DNA of 52,777 nt from Alphaproteobacteria bacterium 33-17. GTDB taxonomy: Bacteria > Pseudomonadota > Alphaproteobacteria > Rickettsiales > 33-17. Below are positions 9,129-18,014 of this stretch, in pieces. The position numbers were made by a program, and so were the translations under genes. Within the stretch, counting starts at the first letter, position 1, and each line of letters opens with the position of its first letter. The notes under the pieces are model-generated. The model was not told the origin of the DNA, made no database searches, and worked only from the letters and a program-made list of their open reading frames with translations. Location of the stretch: contig MKSX01000023.1 of NCBI GenBank assembly GCA_001897445.1, positions 1-52,777 on the forward strand, read 5' to 3'.

Positions 9129-11001
9129 TTTCTTTTTCCTGTTTTATAAGATACTCTGGAACCACCTGACTTATAATGGATTTTATTTCAAAATCAACCT
9201 TAGAATTTAATATACTGTCGCTCAGCTTTACCCAATCTAAACGCAAATTATTTTCCACCTTTGAAAGCATAATATCCTTATGGCTTGTAGGAATAAGCTC
9301 TTCATTTTGATAGAATAATTCTTCATATAGCTTTTCTCCTGGTCTAAGTCCAGTAAATTTGACCTCAATATCCTCTCCTGGCTTAAGCCCTGCCATTTTT
9401 ATCATCCTGATAGCTAAATCATATATTTTAACTGGCTCTCCCATATTTAAAACAAAAATACTACCGCTGTTTTCAGGGTGATGACTAGCAATTGACGCAG
9501 ATTCAAGAACCAGCCTTACAGCCTCTTTTACGGTCATGAAATAACGTATAATATTAGGATGGGTTACAGTAATAGGCCCCCCTCTTCTGATTTGATCTTC
9601 AAATAGTGGAATCACTGATCCACTCGATCCCAAAACATTACCAAATCTTAAGGTTATAAAAACAGTTTTAGAATTTATAGCGCTATAAGCTACATATTTC
9701 TCTGCCATACGTTTTGTAGCCCCCATTACGTTGCCTGGGTTTACTGCTTTATCAGTAGAAATCAGTACAAACATTTCGGTTTTGGCTTTAGTTGCCTCAT
9801 CCGCTACTATTTTAGTGCCTAAAAAGTTAATACTTACCGCCTCTTCCACGTTCTCTTCCGCAATAGGAACATGCTTTAGTGCCGCAGCATGGAATACTAT
9901 TTCGGGCTTAAATTCATCAAATATTTTAGCTACTTTTTCTTTGTTTCGAACATCACAAATAATTGCTTTATATGGAATCTCAAATGAATCAAGCTCTTTA
10001 CTTATTGAATATAAATTAAATTCAGAATTTTCCAGCACAATAATCTGACATGGGCTGTAGGCGGCAATTTGTCTTACGAGCTCCCCACCAATTGTACCGC
10101 CACCACCCGTAACTAATATTTTTTTCCCTGAAATAAGGGATAGTAAGTTAGCCGATTTTAGAATATTTTGAGGTCTTTCTAATAGGTCTTCAATATTTAT
10201 ATTTCTGGGTTCAATTTTATCTGAGAAATCAGTTTGAAGATCGGTATAACTTGGGAGCTTTGCAATACTTAAACCATATTTTTCACATTCGCTAATATAG
10301 ATTGATAGCTCATCTTTATCAATATTTTCCTCTGCAATAATTAGCTTTTGAGGCTTAATATTTTTGGCATTCAAATGCGATATTATATTCTCAAGATTTT
10401 CTATACCCCCCATTACAGGAACGCCATAAATTCTGGTATTATGCTTTGAAACGTTTTTGTCAATTATTGCTACAATATGATAGTCATGACTTGGGTCTCT
10501 AAGAATTGATCTTATAAAGTTTTCAGATACACTATTAATTCCTGAGATAATTGTTGGGATTTTTTTCAATTGTAAGCTAGCATTTTTGGTAAAAAATTTT
10601 TCAGTGTAAAGTCTGTATAGAAACCTACCACCAATTAAGCTACTAAGCGTTAAAACAAGCTGAATTACAAATATAGTGCGCGGAATATTATCAAGCCTTG
10701 TAAGCACAAACATAGCTATAAAAAAAGATGTGATAATATATATACTATTTCTTAGAATAACCTTTACATCTTCTATAGAAAAATAGCGCCACATAGCCCT
10801 ATGCTGCTTAGAAACAAACAAAAATGGTATTGAGCATAAACCAAGAACTAAAGTTCCTAAAACCACTTGCTCTTCAAACTGAGTTATTTTAAAGCTACCC
10901 ACCCTTAGAATATACGCAAAAACGTATGATAAAAGTATCGCACTTACATCATACGTTAAAACCGCATACTTACGTAGCTTATGTGTTTCTAAATTTTGCA
11001 T
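9115..11001 (-). CDS. CapD/PglF-type nucleotide-sugar 4,6-dehydratase, membrane bound
   Basis: A 628-residue polysaccharide biosynthesis protein of the CapD/WbpM/PglF/FlaA1 group. Such enzymes dehydrate UDP-GlcNAc-type sugars for surface glycans. The N terminus has about four membrane segments (roughly 15-33, 45-64, 87-102, 107-125). A first nucleotide-binding-like domain follows, then the catalytic SDR Rossmann domain with GGGGTIGG at about 299-306, AALKHVP, and the active-site region STDKAVNPGNVMGATKR at 415-431. The length matches the long membrane-bound class. The start has a very strong AAGGAGGGGG Shine-Dalgarno. It sits 18 bases after fdxA and overlaps cyaY by 14 bases. It would support O-antigen or other glycan synthesis; the exact sugar product is not determined. 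Confidence 0.92.
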   Translation of the reverse strand: MQNLETHKLRKYAVLTYDVSAILLSYVFAYILRVGSFKITQFEEQVVLGTLVLGLCSIPFLFVSKQHRAMWRYFSIEDVKVILRNSIYIITSFFIAMFVLTRLDNIPRTIFVIQLVLTLSSLIGGRFLYRLYTEKFFTKNASLQLKKIPTIISGINSVSENFIRSILRDPSHDYHIVAIIDKNVSKHNTRIYGVPVMGGIENLENIISHLNAKNIKPQKLIIAEENIDKDELSIYISECEKYGLSIAKLPSYTDLQTDFSDKIEPRNINIEDLLERPQNILKSANLLSLISGKKILVTGGGGTIGGELVRQIAAYSPCQIIVLENSEFNLYSISKELDSFEIPYKAIICDVRNKEKVAKIFDEFKPEIVFHAAALKHVPIAEENVEEAVSINFLGTKIVADEATKAKTEMFVLISTDKAVNPGNVMGATKRMAEKYVAYSAINSKTVFITLRFGNVLGSSGSVIPLFEDQIRRGGPITVTHPNIIRYFMTVKEAVRLVLESASIASHHPENSGSIFVLNMGEPVKIYDLAIRMIKMAGLKPGEDIEVKFTGLRPGEKLYEELFYQNEELIPTSHKDIMLSKVENNLRLDWVKLSDSILNSKVDFEIKSIISQVVPEYLIKQEKENEYS

Positions 11002-11019
11002 ACCCCCTCCTTATAGCAC

Positions 11020-11346
11020 CTAAGCCCCAGGTTTTTCGCTTAAATACTGTTTTTTATCTTTAATATGCTTAAATTCTTCGGCTTCAGGCATTGGATCCTT
11101 GCGTCTATTAATGTTAGGCCAGTTAGCAGATAGTTTTTTATTAATTTCAAGCCAATCAATACCTGCGTCGGTGTCTGGTTTAATCGCTTCTATTGGGCAT
11201 TCTGGCTCGCATACGCCACAATCTATGCACTCATCTGGATTTATTACCAGCATATTTTCGCCTTCATAAAAGCAATCTACAGGGCAAACTTCAACGCAAT
11301 CTGTAAGTTTGCATTTTATACATGCTTCTGTAACTACGTATGGCAT
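11020..11346 (-). CDS. fdxA: Ferredoxin FdxA, 7Fe-8S type
   Basis: A 108-residue ferredoxin of the Azotobacter FdI / FdxA type. The N-terminal cysteine pattern ([18 protein letters not shown]) and the second cluster [12 protein letters not shown] fit one [3Fe-4S] and one [4Fe-4S] cluster, followed by the usual C-terminal extension. It is a cytoplasmic electron carrier; its partner is not shown by the context. The start has AGGAGATT eight or so bases upstream. It lies between ccmC and the capD-like gene with short gaps, so it belongs to the same transcript. Confidence 0.94.
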   Translation of the reverse strand: MPYVVTEACIKCKLTDCVEVCPVDCFYEGENMLVINPDECIDCGVCEPECPIEAIKPDTDAGIDWLEINKKLSANWPNINRRKDPMPEAEEFKHIKDKKQYLSEKPGA

Positions 11347-11357
11347 TACTTAATCTC

Positions 11358-12068
11358 CTAAGAATATTTTATTTGCTTTTCCCTGCCAGCCTTAATTTGT
11401 ACTAGGCGGGTTTTAACTTTCATGAAAGTTATAAAGATTGTAAAAGAAATGCAACTAAAAAATACGCTAATTAATGGAATTAGCATAGATTTTGCTATAG
11501 CCACCCCACCGCTTCTAATAATACTAGATGGTTGATGTAGTGTATTCCACATTTCTACAGATAGCTTAACGATAGGAACATTTACCGACCCTATAATGGC
11601 AATAACCGATGCATAAAAATAGGTTTTATCAGATGGTTTGTTCTCATAAATGTAAAGCATATACCCAATATAAAAGAATAAAAGTATTAATGTTGAAGTA
11701 AGCCTTGGATCCCACACCCAGTATGTTCCCCACATAGGTCTGCCCCAAATGGATCCTGTTATTAATGTAATAAGTGCGTAACCACAGCCAATTTGCGCCA
11801 TTGCCTCGGAAATATGAATTAATAACGGATTTCGCCATACAATATATGAAAAGCCTAGTATTCCCATACTAAAATATAAGTTCAGCGAAAGCCATGCACT
11901 TGGTACATGTATGTACATAATTCTAACTGAATCAAGCATTTGATAGTCAAGTGGAGCCTGAAGTATTAAATACGCCGAAACTATTATGCTCAATACAAAC
12001 AGCACTGAAAATATACTAATAATACGGTTTCCGTAATGTAAAAATAAACCTGGTTTAATTGTTATCAT
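11358..12068 (-). CDS. ccmC: Heme exporter CcmC (cytochrome c maturation)
   Basis: A 236-residue inner-membrane protein of the heme-handling family. It has about six membrane segments and the tryptophan-rich WWD signature WGTYWVWDPRLTS, flanked by conserved histidines (YIHVPSAW upstream, TLHQPSS downstream). CcmC presents heme to CcmE during cytochrome c maturation. Length and motifs separate it from the longer CcmF. Its ATG shares the A of the pgeF stop codon (TAATG), so the two are translationally coupled. The other ccm genes are not in this window, as is common when ccm genes are dispersed. Confidence 0.95.
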   Translation of the reverse strand: MITIKPGLFLHYGNRIISIFSVLFVLSIIVSAYLILQAPLDYQMLDSVRIMYIHVPSAWLSLNLYFSMGILGFSYIVWRNPLLIHISEAMAQIGCGYALITLITGSIWGRPMWGTYWVWDPRLTSTLILLFFYIGYMLYIYENKPSDKTYFYASVIAIIGSVNVPIVKLSVEMWNTLHQPSSIIRSGGVAIAKSMLIPLISVFFSCISFTIFITFMKVKTRLVQIKAGREKQIKYS

Positions 12069-12802
12069 TATGCATCCATTCTTATAAAACTTACTATACT
12101 ACCATACTGCTCGGTTGGATTATGGGTAAACCTTCTGAAACTGAACCATTTATTAGCATTTGTATATGTATCAATATCTGAGTCATGTACATTATTAATA
12201 CCAGCTTTTACAAGCTTTGCTTTAACAAACCCTGGTAAATCAAACATATATTTCTCATTTTTTGGCTTGAAAAACTGCTTATATGCATCAGATTCTTCTA
12301 TAAACTTATCATAAAACTCAGCGCCAACCTCATATGAATCCTGCCTGATACAAGGGGCTATTATTGCACCAATGCTATCAGTTTTACAGCCCATTTTAAC
12401 CATTTCATGTACTGTATTTTCAATAATACCGCTAAATGCTCCTTTCCACCCTGCATGGCAGCTTCCTATAATTTTAGATTCCGTATCATAAAAAAGTATT
12501 GGTACACAATCAGCTGTTAGAACCCATAAGTTTACGCCATATTCATTACTTACTTGCGCATCAGCTTCTGGAAAGTACAAATCTGAACTTGCTTTTACAA
12601 CAATGTTTGAATGAATTTGGTGCAAAATACTATTATTTGCACCTACTATATTTGCAACTTTATAAATACTTTCCTTTGCAGATTCAATAGGTTTATCTTT
12701 AGGTAAAAATTTATAGTCACAGTCTTTTACACTGCGATCAATAAAACCATAGGTAATACCAGGTATGTTTAAACCTTCTATTTGAACAATACATTTTTCC
12801 AT
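12068..12802 (-). CDS. pgeF: PgeF/YfiH-family multicopper-like purine nucleosidase / peptidoglycan editing factor
   Basis: A 244-residue protein of the YfiH (DUF152, laccase-domain) family. Visible metal-site motifs are the HQIHSN region, LTADCVPILF and GSCHAGWKGAFSGI, followed by IAPCIRQDSYEVG. E. coli YfiH/PgeF has been linked to correct peptidoglycan stem composition, and other members act on purine nucleosides. It is the first gene of a five-gene minus-strand operon and overlaps ccmC at TAATG. No clear Shine-Dalgarno precedes its ATG. Confidence 0.92.
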   Translation of the reverse strand: MEKCIVQIEGLNIPGITYGFIDRSVKDCDYKFLPKDKPIESAKESIYKVANIVGANNSILHQIHSNIVVKASSDLYFPEADAQVSNEYGVNLWVLTADCVPILFYDTESKIIGSCHAGWKGAFSGIIENTVHEMVKMGCKTDSIGAIIAPCIRQDSYEVGAEFYDKFIEESDAYKQFFKPKNEKYMFDLPGFVKAKLVKAGINNVHDSDIDTYTNANKWFSFRRFTHNPTEQYGSIVSFIRMDA

Positions 12803-12892
12803 AGTTATTCTATACTTTATAAATTTTCATACACATAACATACTGAAAACATTTACAAAAAGCAAAAGCCTTAATTACAATTAACCGTTTAC

Positions 12893-12921
12893 TTGACTTT
12901 TAACCAAAAATTAACTATAAT
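12893..12921 (+). promoter_or_regulatory. Sigma70-type promoter for the 12953 gene
   Basis: TTGACT (12893-12898), a 17-base spacer, then a perfect TATAAT (12916-12921). It lies 31 bases before the ATG. Confidence 0.8.
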
Positions 12922-12952
12922 TCGTTAACATAAACTTTTAATAGGTAATGCT

Positions 12953-13855
12953 ATGTCAAAGCACAGTAACAAGAATTTATCAGCAACGCAATTATTGAAT
13001 CAAAATCTTATCAACAATGATGACTTGCATGTAATAAAAAATGAGTTACTTCAGGAATTTAGCAATGAAAATCCAGATCATTTAGGTATCATTGAATTAA
13101 TTATTAACTCAACTAATGAGCCTAATTCTTTTTTAATGAAAGCAATTTCAGCTACAAAAGAAGCTAAGAATGGCAGCGAGATTACATCTTCTGACATAGC
13201 AAATGTTATAAAGCCGCTTACTTTAGTTAATCCTCTTCCAAGAAGAACAGAATTATTTGTTGAGCCTAGAAAATTCAATACAAAAAAAGCAGGTGAGTAC
13301 ATGGCTCTGGTTAAACAGACTGCTGTTACAACACTTGGTTATTTAGCCCCACAAGCAATCGTTGCCGCTGGCAAAAGCTTAGGCTTAGTATCTGGTGATG
13401 AAAATTCAGCAGAAGCAACTGAAAGCATGATGATGCCTTTTGCGCAAGTAGCAAGTACTATGGCAGCATACGTTGTTGGTGGATATTGGTCTAAATCAAT
13501 GTTTAAAATTTCACCAATTGAAAAAATGATCCACCGCGGGCATGGTAAAGTTACAAGGCTTTTATCAAAAGCAATGCATTATCCAACACGTGGCGAAGGT
13601 CAGCTTGAAGGTAAAAAAATCCATGTTGATTATACATCGCTAGAACAGGCTTTTGTTACATCAGCAAATACTCAATTCCAAGCCTTCCCGTTAAATAAGG
13701 AAGAAGTTGCCGTACTTTACCCGAATCAAATTAAAGAAACTAAAGAGCAAAATTTTAGTGAAATGTTTAATGAAGAAGCTTCTAAAATTTCATTCAGAGA
13801 CGCAATTAACCCAACCTTTTCAGGAAAAGTTAAAGCAGAAGTTAGGTTCATGTAA
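12953..13855 (+). CDS. Paralogous membrane-associated protein, family A member 1
   Basis: 300 residues, family not recognised. It is the first of three tandem paralogues (with 13991 and 15204). The first ~110 residues are polar and predicted helical. A central hydrophobic region (GYLAPQAIVAAG, then MAAYVVGGYW) could span or insert in a membrane. The family signature is GGYWSKSMFK, followed by a basic stretch and a conserved RGEGQ segment. The C terminus ends KISFRDAINP...EVRFM, a tail shared by the paralogues. There is no N-terminal signal peptide. It has its own promoter at 12893 and its own terminator at 13871. A secreted or membrane-inserted effector is possible but not shown. Confidence 0.8.
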   Translation: MSKHSNKNLSATQLLNQNLINNDDLHVIKNELLQEFSNENPDHLGIIELIINSTNEPNSFLMKAISATKEAKNGSEITSSDIANVIKPLTLVNPLPRRTELFVEPRKFNTKKAGEYMALVKQTAVTTLGYLAPQAIVAAGKSLGLVSGDENSAEATESMMMPFAQVASTMAAYVVGGYWSKSMFKISPIEKMIHRGHGKVTRLLSKAMHYPTRGEGQLEGKKIHVDYTSLEQAFVTSANTQFQAFPLNKEEVAVLYPNQIKETKEQNFSEMFNEEASKISFRDAINPTFSGKVKAEVRFM

Positions 13856-13870
13856 ATATAAATTATCAAT

Positions 13871-13901
13871 AAAAGCCTTGCCCTGAACAAGGCTTTTATT
13901 T
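13871..13901 (+). terminator. Rho-independent terminator
   Basis: AAAAGCCTTG (13871-13880) and CAAGGCTTTT (13888-13897) form a perfect 10-bp stem, followed by ATTTTG. Confidence 0.88.
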
Positions 13902-13931
13902 TGCAAGTATTAAAAATCAATTAATTAAGTA

Positions 13932-13960
13932 TTGACTTTAAATTTTACAACCACTAAAGT
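13932..13960 (+). promoter_or_regulatory. Sigma70-type promoter for the 13991 gene
   Basis: TTGACT (13932-13937), 17 bases, TAAAGT (13955-13960). It lies 30 bases before the ATG, in the same position as the promoter of the preceding paralogue. Confidence 0.65.
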
Positions 13961-13990
13961 CTACTACAACAATTTAAAAAAGGTAAATTT

Positions 13991-15058
13991 ATGACTGATT
14001 TTATTTGGAGTTTTGAAAAATCTGATAAAAATAGCAGCACTCAATATAATAATCTTGAGGCTCAAAAAGATAGCAACAATGATTTAGCTTATGAAAAGGC
14101 ATTTACAGACTTTTTAGTAGACATACTAAGTACAAATGATCAAAATCTTTTAAAAGCTAGATTAGATTATATGAAAACAGCTTTAAAAGCTGGCTTAGAC
14201 AATACAAACGCACAACATATTAAGCTTAAGGATTTAATTGACAGCACTGCTTCAACTACCAAAGATTCTTTTATTATCAAAGCTTTAGTGGCAGCAAGAA
14301 AACACGTTAAATTTCACGATAGATCAGGCACACATAATGGATTAACAATAGCAAGTGGCGACATTTCTAATACATTAAAATCTCTTATTGAACATACAAT
14401 TACTGCACCTAAGGCAAAAGCTAAAGTTACAGATAAAAAAGTCGACTTTAAAAATAAAAATGAATACTTTGCATTTGCAAAACAAGCAGTTATAACAGCT
14501 TTAGGCGTTTTTGCTATTCCATTAGTTATGATTATTGGTCGCCGTATTGGTCTTGCTCCATATGCTGGCAAAATTGTTGCAAAACTTGCTACAAACCCAG
14601 AGATTGCTAAAGTTTTAAATGTGATTTCTCCAAGCGTTAAAAAAGGTCTTACAATTGCAGCAAAATATGTATTTGGTGGCTTAGCTGGTTACATTGCTGG
14701 TGGTTTCTGGGCAAAATCAACATTCAAATTTGAATCAGTTGAAAAACATACTCATGCACAAACAAACCGCATTGGCAGATTCTTTGCAAAAGCAGCTCAT
14801 TACTTAACACGTGGTGAAGGTAAAGTAGTTGGAAAATCTGAAGTGAATACTACATCACTTCATCAATATGTGGCTAATACAGTAAATAGTCAGTTTCCTG
14901 AATATAAACTTACCCTAAATGAAGCTGAAGAAATCTTCAAAGATAAGGTAATTGACATTTCTAATGCTAATTATTCTAAAGAAGCTTCTAAAGTAACTTT
15001 CAGAATGGCAGTTGACCCTTCAAGAAGTATCGAAAGATCTGCAGAAATTACTTTCTAA
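13991..15058 (+). CDS. Paralogous membrane-associated protein, family A member 2
   Basis: 355 residues, family not recognised, paralogue of 12953 and 15204. It has a polar N-terminal ~150 residues. Hydrophobic segments around VITALGVFAIPLVMIIG and LAGYIAGGFW follow. The signature is GGFWAKSTFK and then RFFAKAAHYLTRGEGK, closely matching the preceding gene (LLSKAMHYPTRGEGQ). The C-terminal tail KVTFRMAVDP...AEITF ends in Phe. The start has AAAAAAGG about nine bases upstream. It is flanked by its own promoter and a strong terminator, so each copy is an independent transcription unit, as expected of separately amplified accessory genes. Confidence 0.8.
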   Translation: MTDFIWSFEKSDKNSSTQYNNLEAQKDSNNDLAYEKAFTDFLVDILSTNDQNLLKARLDYMKTALKAGLDNTNAQHIKLKDLIDSTASTTKDSFIIKALVAARKHVKFHDRSGTHNGLTIASGDISNTLKSLIEHTITAPKAKAKVTDKKVDFKNKNEYFAFAKQAVITALGVFAIPLVMIIGRRIGLAPYAGKIVAKLATNPEIAKVLNVISPSVKKGLTIAAKYVFGGLAGYIAGGFWAKSTFKFESVEKHTHAQTNRIGRFFAKAAHYLTRGEGKVVGKSEVNTTSLHQYVANTVNSQFPEYKLTLNEAEEIFKDKVIDISNANYSKEASKVTFRMAVDPSRSIERSAEITF

Positions 15059-15079
15059 TCATCTTTTGCGATATACCTT

Positions 15080-15109
15080 AAAAAGCCCCTAATCATTTAG
15101 GGGCTTTTT
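15080..15109 (+). terminator. Rho-independent terminator
   Basis: AAAAAGCCCCTAA (15080-15092), loop TCA, then TTTAGGGGCTTTTT (15096-15109). It is a long stem with a T-rich end. Confidence 0.92.
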
Positions 15110-15145
15110 ATTTATCAATATATTAACAATTTCTTAAAGCAATAA

Positions 15146-15174
15146 TTGACATTTACCACTTAATATATTATTTA
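15146..15174 (+). promoter_or_regulatory. Probable promoter for the 15204 gene
   Basis: TTGACA (15146-15151), 17 bases, TATTTA (15169-15174). The -35 is perfect and the -10 is weak. The spacing to the ATG is 29 bases, as in the two paralogues. Confidence 0.5.
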
Positions 15175-15203
15175 TAATTCAAACAAATTATAGGTTAAAG
15201 CAA

Positions 15204-16634
15204 ATGACTAAACTAAGCTGGCATTATAGTAAACATAACCCAAATGAATTAAAAAATTACACTGACTTTAGGGATATCAAGAACAGCGTAGACCCAGACT
15301 TATCTCCAATAGGATACAATATTCTTTTAAAGAATATTTTTAATACCCCTCAGTTTGACACCATTAAAACAACCTTACTTACCGCTTACCCTTCTCAATC
15401 AAAATTCAGGCAAAAACTTGAAGCATCAGATAATAGCCGAAATTCATTAATTTATAGAATTATAAATACTTATGCTTACAGTCACCTTGAATTTAAAGAT
15501 GACTCAGATGAAGCTGGCTACGCTGCCAATGACTTTTCATCAGTTCAAATTGATCTAGATGCATTAATTAACACTATCAAAGCTAACATAGTTGATACAA
15601 CAATTGGCGAAAAGCCAACCCTTAGTAATCAAGAATACCGAAACTATTTAAACAGTATTTATACAGACCAGTTTGATGCTATCAAAACAGCTTTACTTGC
15701 TGCTTATCCAGCTGAATCAAGGTTTAAACAAAAACTAGAAGCATCTGATAACAGTCATAACTCACTGATTTATAAAATAGTAAATGCGTACGCCGCAAAT
15801 CACATCGCATTTAAAGCTAACTTTGATGAAAATGCGTTTTTAGAGAATCAATATTCAGCTATTGAGCTTGATATTCCAGGTTTAATAAACACTACTACAA
15901 CAAATGTAATCGACACAACAATCGGAGCTAAGCCTAAATTAGACGACATTGATGTTGTTGACCGTACACCTAATAAGTGGTTTAACCCTAATCATGCTAA
16001 TGACTGGTATGCTTTAGGCAAGCAATTAGGTTTATCAATTATTGGCTATAACATTCTGCCAATTACACGTGCAATTGTTTCATCAGCTTTAAACATATTT
16101 GGCGTTGGTCACTATGTATCCGAAGGACTATTTTTAGCCACCAGAAATAAATACGTACTCAAAGCCTTTTTAGCTTTAAGCCCAAAATTGGCAAATTTAA
16201 TTGATTTTACAATCAACCATTTTGCTGGAATGTGTTTTGGCTATGTATTTGGTGGGCTTTGGGCAAAATCTGAATTTAAATGGCAAAAAGCAGAAACCTG
16301 GGCTGCATCTAGTAATAGTCTCGTTAGCTACGCTGGTAAGGCGCTTCAGTTAATTACAAAAGGCGAAGGCAAAAGCCAGTTAGCCGTTAATGCAAATGTA
16401 AAGGAAAAGTTCCTTGAAACTTTAAACGCTCCTATCGAGCAAATTTCCTTAATTACCAATGGTATAGTTTCAAAAGATGAGCTTAATTATACCAAAGATG
16501 AAGCATTCAGAACATTTGGTAGGGCGCTTTCTGATGCAACAAATCCTTCTCAGTATGACGATTACTTTAAAATATCATATCGTGAGGCTGTATTACCTAT
16601 CTCAACAGAAAGATATATCGAACTTACGTTCTAG
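15204..16634 (+). CDS. Paralogous membrane-associated protein, family A member 3, with internal duplication
   Basis: 476 residues, the longest member of the three-gene family. The extra length comes from a tandem duplication of an N-terminal ~105-residue unit. Both copies contain QFD-IKT-LL-AYP, QKLEASDNS, NSLIY and VDTTIG or IDTTIG (first copy about 15325-15625, second about 15650-15940). The shared C-terminal half has hydrophobic segments, then FGGLWAKSEFKW, a GKALQLITKGEGK segment matching RGEG of the paralogues, and the tail YFKISYREAVLP...ELTF ending in Phe. No signal peptide is visible. Function unknown. It has its own promoter and terminator. Confidence 0.8.
   Translation: MTKLSWHYSKHNPNELKNYTDFRDIKNSVDPDLSPIGYNILLKNIFNTPQFDTIKTTLLTAYPSQSKFRQKLEASDNSRNSLIYRIINTYAYSHLEFKDDSDEAGYAANDFSSVQIDLDALINTIKANIVDTTIGEKPTLSNQEYRNYLNSIYTDQFDAIKTALLAAYPAESRFKQKLEASDNSHNSLIYKIVNAYAANHIAFKANFDENAFLENQYSAIELDIPGLINTTTTNVIDTTIGAKPKLDDIDVVDRTPNKWFNPNHANDWYALGKQLGLSIIGYNILPITRAIVSSALNIFGVGHYVSEGLFLATRNKYVLKAFLALSPKLANLIDFTINHFAGMCFGYVFGGLWAKSEFKWQKAETWAASSNSLVSYAGKALQLITKGEGKSQLAVNANVKEKFLETLNAPIEQISLITNGIVSKDELNYTKDEAFRTFGRALSDATNPSQYDDYFKISYREAVLPISTERYIELTF
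15325..15940 (+). repeat. In-gene tandem duplication (two ~105-codon units)
   Basis: Two consecutive segments of the 15204 gene encode clearly similar peptides sharing QKLEASDNS, NSLIY and DTTIG. The copies have diverged in DNA and protein, so this is an old duplication rather than an assembly repeat. Confidence 0.8.
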
Positions 16635-16667
16635 TAAGCACTATTTTAGCCATAAACTCTTCATAAC

Positions 16668-16706
16668 AACCCTTTGATTTATATAACCAAAGGGTTTGTT
16701 TATTTT
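16668..16706 (+). terminator. Rho-independent terminator
   Basis: AACCCTTTG (16668-16676) pairs with CAAAGGGTT (16688-16696) across an 11-base loop. TGTTTATTTTT follows. Confidence 0.8.
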
Positions 16707-16774
16707 TAATATATTGAATCAAACTTAACGCAATGTTAAAATTATATTAACATTTTATTACACAGGTATTTTTT

Positions 16775-17830
16775 ATGAAAGATGGCGATAAAAAGGATAA
16801 AAAAGACAAAGAGTCAAAAAATCTACACAAAAAAGCTGCTAAAAACGCCAAAAAAATAAGTAAAGGGGTCAAAACAGGCTTAAATTCTAATAGCTCAATC
16901 TCAGTCAGCGGAATAACAGTTAAAGCTAAAGATAATAAGTGGGAAGATGTAAGAAAAATTTTAGAATCAGGTCAAGAAATTCCGCTTGTTAAGCTAAATA
17001 ATGCTGCATATTGGGCTGCTTATCATGGAAATCAGGATTTTGTAGACCTATTAATTGAGCGCGGAGCAGATGACTATAACCTAATTACTGATGGAGCTAT
17101 GAAAAATGTAGATATGCAAAATATGGTGCATAACAAAAAAACCAGATTAGTTAAATCATTACTGACAAAAGCAGATAAAAAAGCACTAAACATAGATTTA
17201 ATAAATCGCTGGGTTTTAATTGCATCAGCAGATCAAAATCCTAGTTTACTTGCTCAATTATTATCAATCGGCGCCGATCCTAACATAGCTCATAATATTA
17301 AGAAAAATAATAGTAATCTTAATGAAATACCTTTAGAACATGTCATTTATTCTCCATATGTTAATTCAAACATTTGTTGCCTACTTTTACTTGCATGCGG
17401 TGCAAATGTAGACAAGAATTTTATAAATGTAAAAGATATTGAAGATGAAGCTATTTTAGAAATTGTCAAGTCACCTAATTGTCGAAAACTAGCAGGCGAA
17501 AATATTTTACCATGGATAAATCAATACAACTTAAATATTATCAAAAAACATCCTAATTACATCGCTATCAATAATTTACTTAACACTTTAAGAACATCAT
17601 CTAACAATACTAATGAAAAAGGCAATTGGTTCAATAAAATTTCATCTCAGCAAGGGGACGGCATAACTACAGTTTTTGATCTTACCACTCAGAAAATGTA
17701 TAAACAAATTTTAAAAGATTCAAGATTATTATATACCGGCATTCCAGATATCGATAAACAAATTAACAATGCTATTAAAGATGATGTTTTCCATAGATTA
17801 CAGAAAAAATCATCAACAATTAACTTATAG
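16775..17830 (+). CDS. Ankyrin-repeat-like protein with Lys-rich N terminus
   Basis: 351 residues. The first ~40 residues are strongly basic (KDKKDKESKNLHKKAAKN). From about residue 50 there are degenerate ankyrin-like helical pairs: NNAAYWAAYHGNQDFVDLLIERGAD, then SLLAQLLSIGADPNIAH, then CCLLLLACGANVD. The C-terminal third has no recognised domain. Ankyrin repeats mediate protein contacts, and in intracellular bacteria many such proteins are secreted. No signal peptide is seen here. The protein follows the three-gene family and its terminator, so it is probably transcribed alone. A possible promoter (TTAACG-17-TAACAT, near 16730-16757) is weak. Confidence 0.78.
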   Translation: MKDGDKKDKKDKESKNLHKKAAKNAKKISKGVKTGLNSNSSISVSGITVKAKDNKWEDVRKILESGQEIPLVKLNNAAYWAAYHGNQDFVDLLIERGADDYNLITDGAMKNVDMQNMVHNKKTRLVKSLLTKADKKALNIDLINRWVLIASADQNPSLLAQLLSIGADPNIAHNIKKNNSNLNEIPLEHVIYSPYVNSNICCLLLLACGANVDKNFINVKDIEDEAILEIVKSPNCRKLAGENILPWINQYNLNIIKKHPNYIAINNLLNTLRTSSNNTNEKGNWFNKISSQQGDGITTVFDLTTQKMYKQILKDSRLLYTGIPDIDKQINNAIKDDVFHRLQKKSSTINL

Positions 17831-17949
17831 GCAAAATTTAAAGTATAATTAATTTTTATAAAGACTGCGATAAAAAATTCTGATACAAAAAAATTGCAAA
17901 ATAAGCTATTAAACTTACTAAAATACTTTATTAATTAGTAGCAAGTTAT

Positions 17950-17982
17950 AATAAAAAAAAGTGCGGCTATAAACCGCACTTT
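17950..17982 (-). terminator. Rho-independent terminator of the Bax-inhibitor-1 gene
   Basis: AAAGTGCGG (17958-17966) and CCGCACTTT (17974-17982) form a 9-bp stem. On the minus strand it is followed by a run of T (17951-17960). Confidence 0.9.
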
Positions 17983-18014
17983 CAATAACGCCAGGTCATT
18001 TAAGACTAAATTTA

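Noticed and set aside
17831..17950. A gene or terminator after the ankyrin gene
   Set aside because: AT-rich DNA without an ORF or a stable hairpin on the plus strand; only the minus-strand terminator at 17950-17982 is clear.
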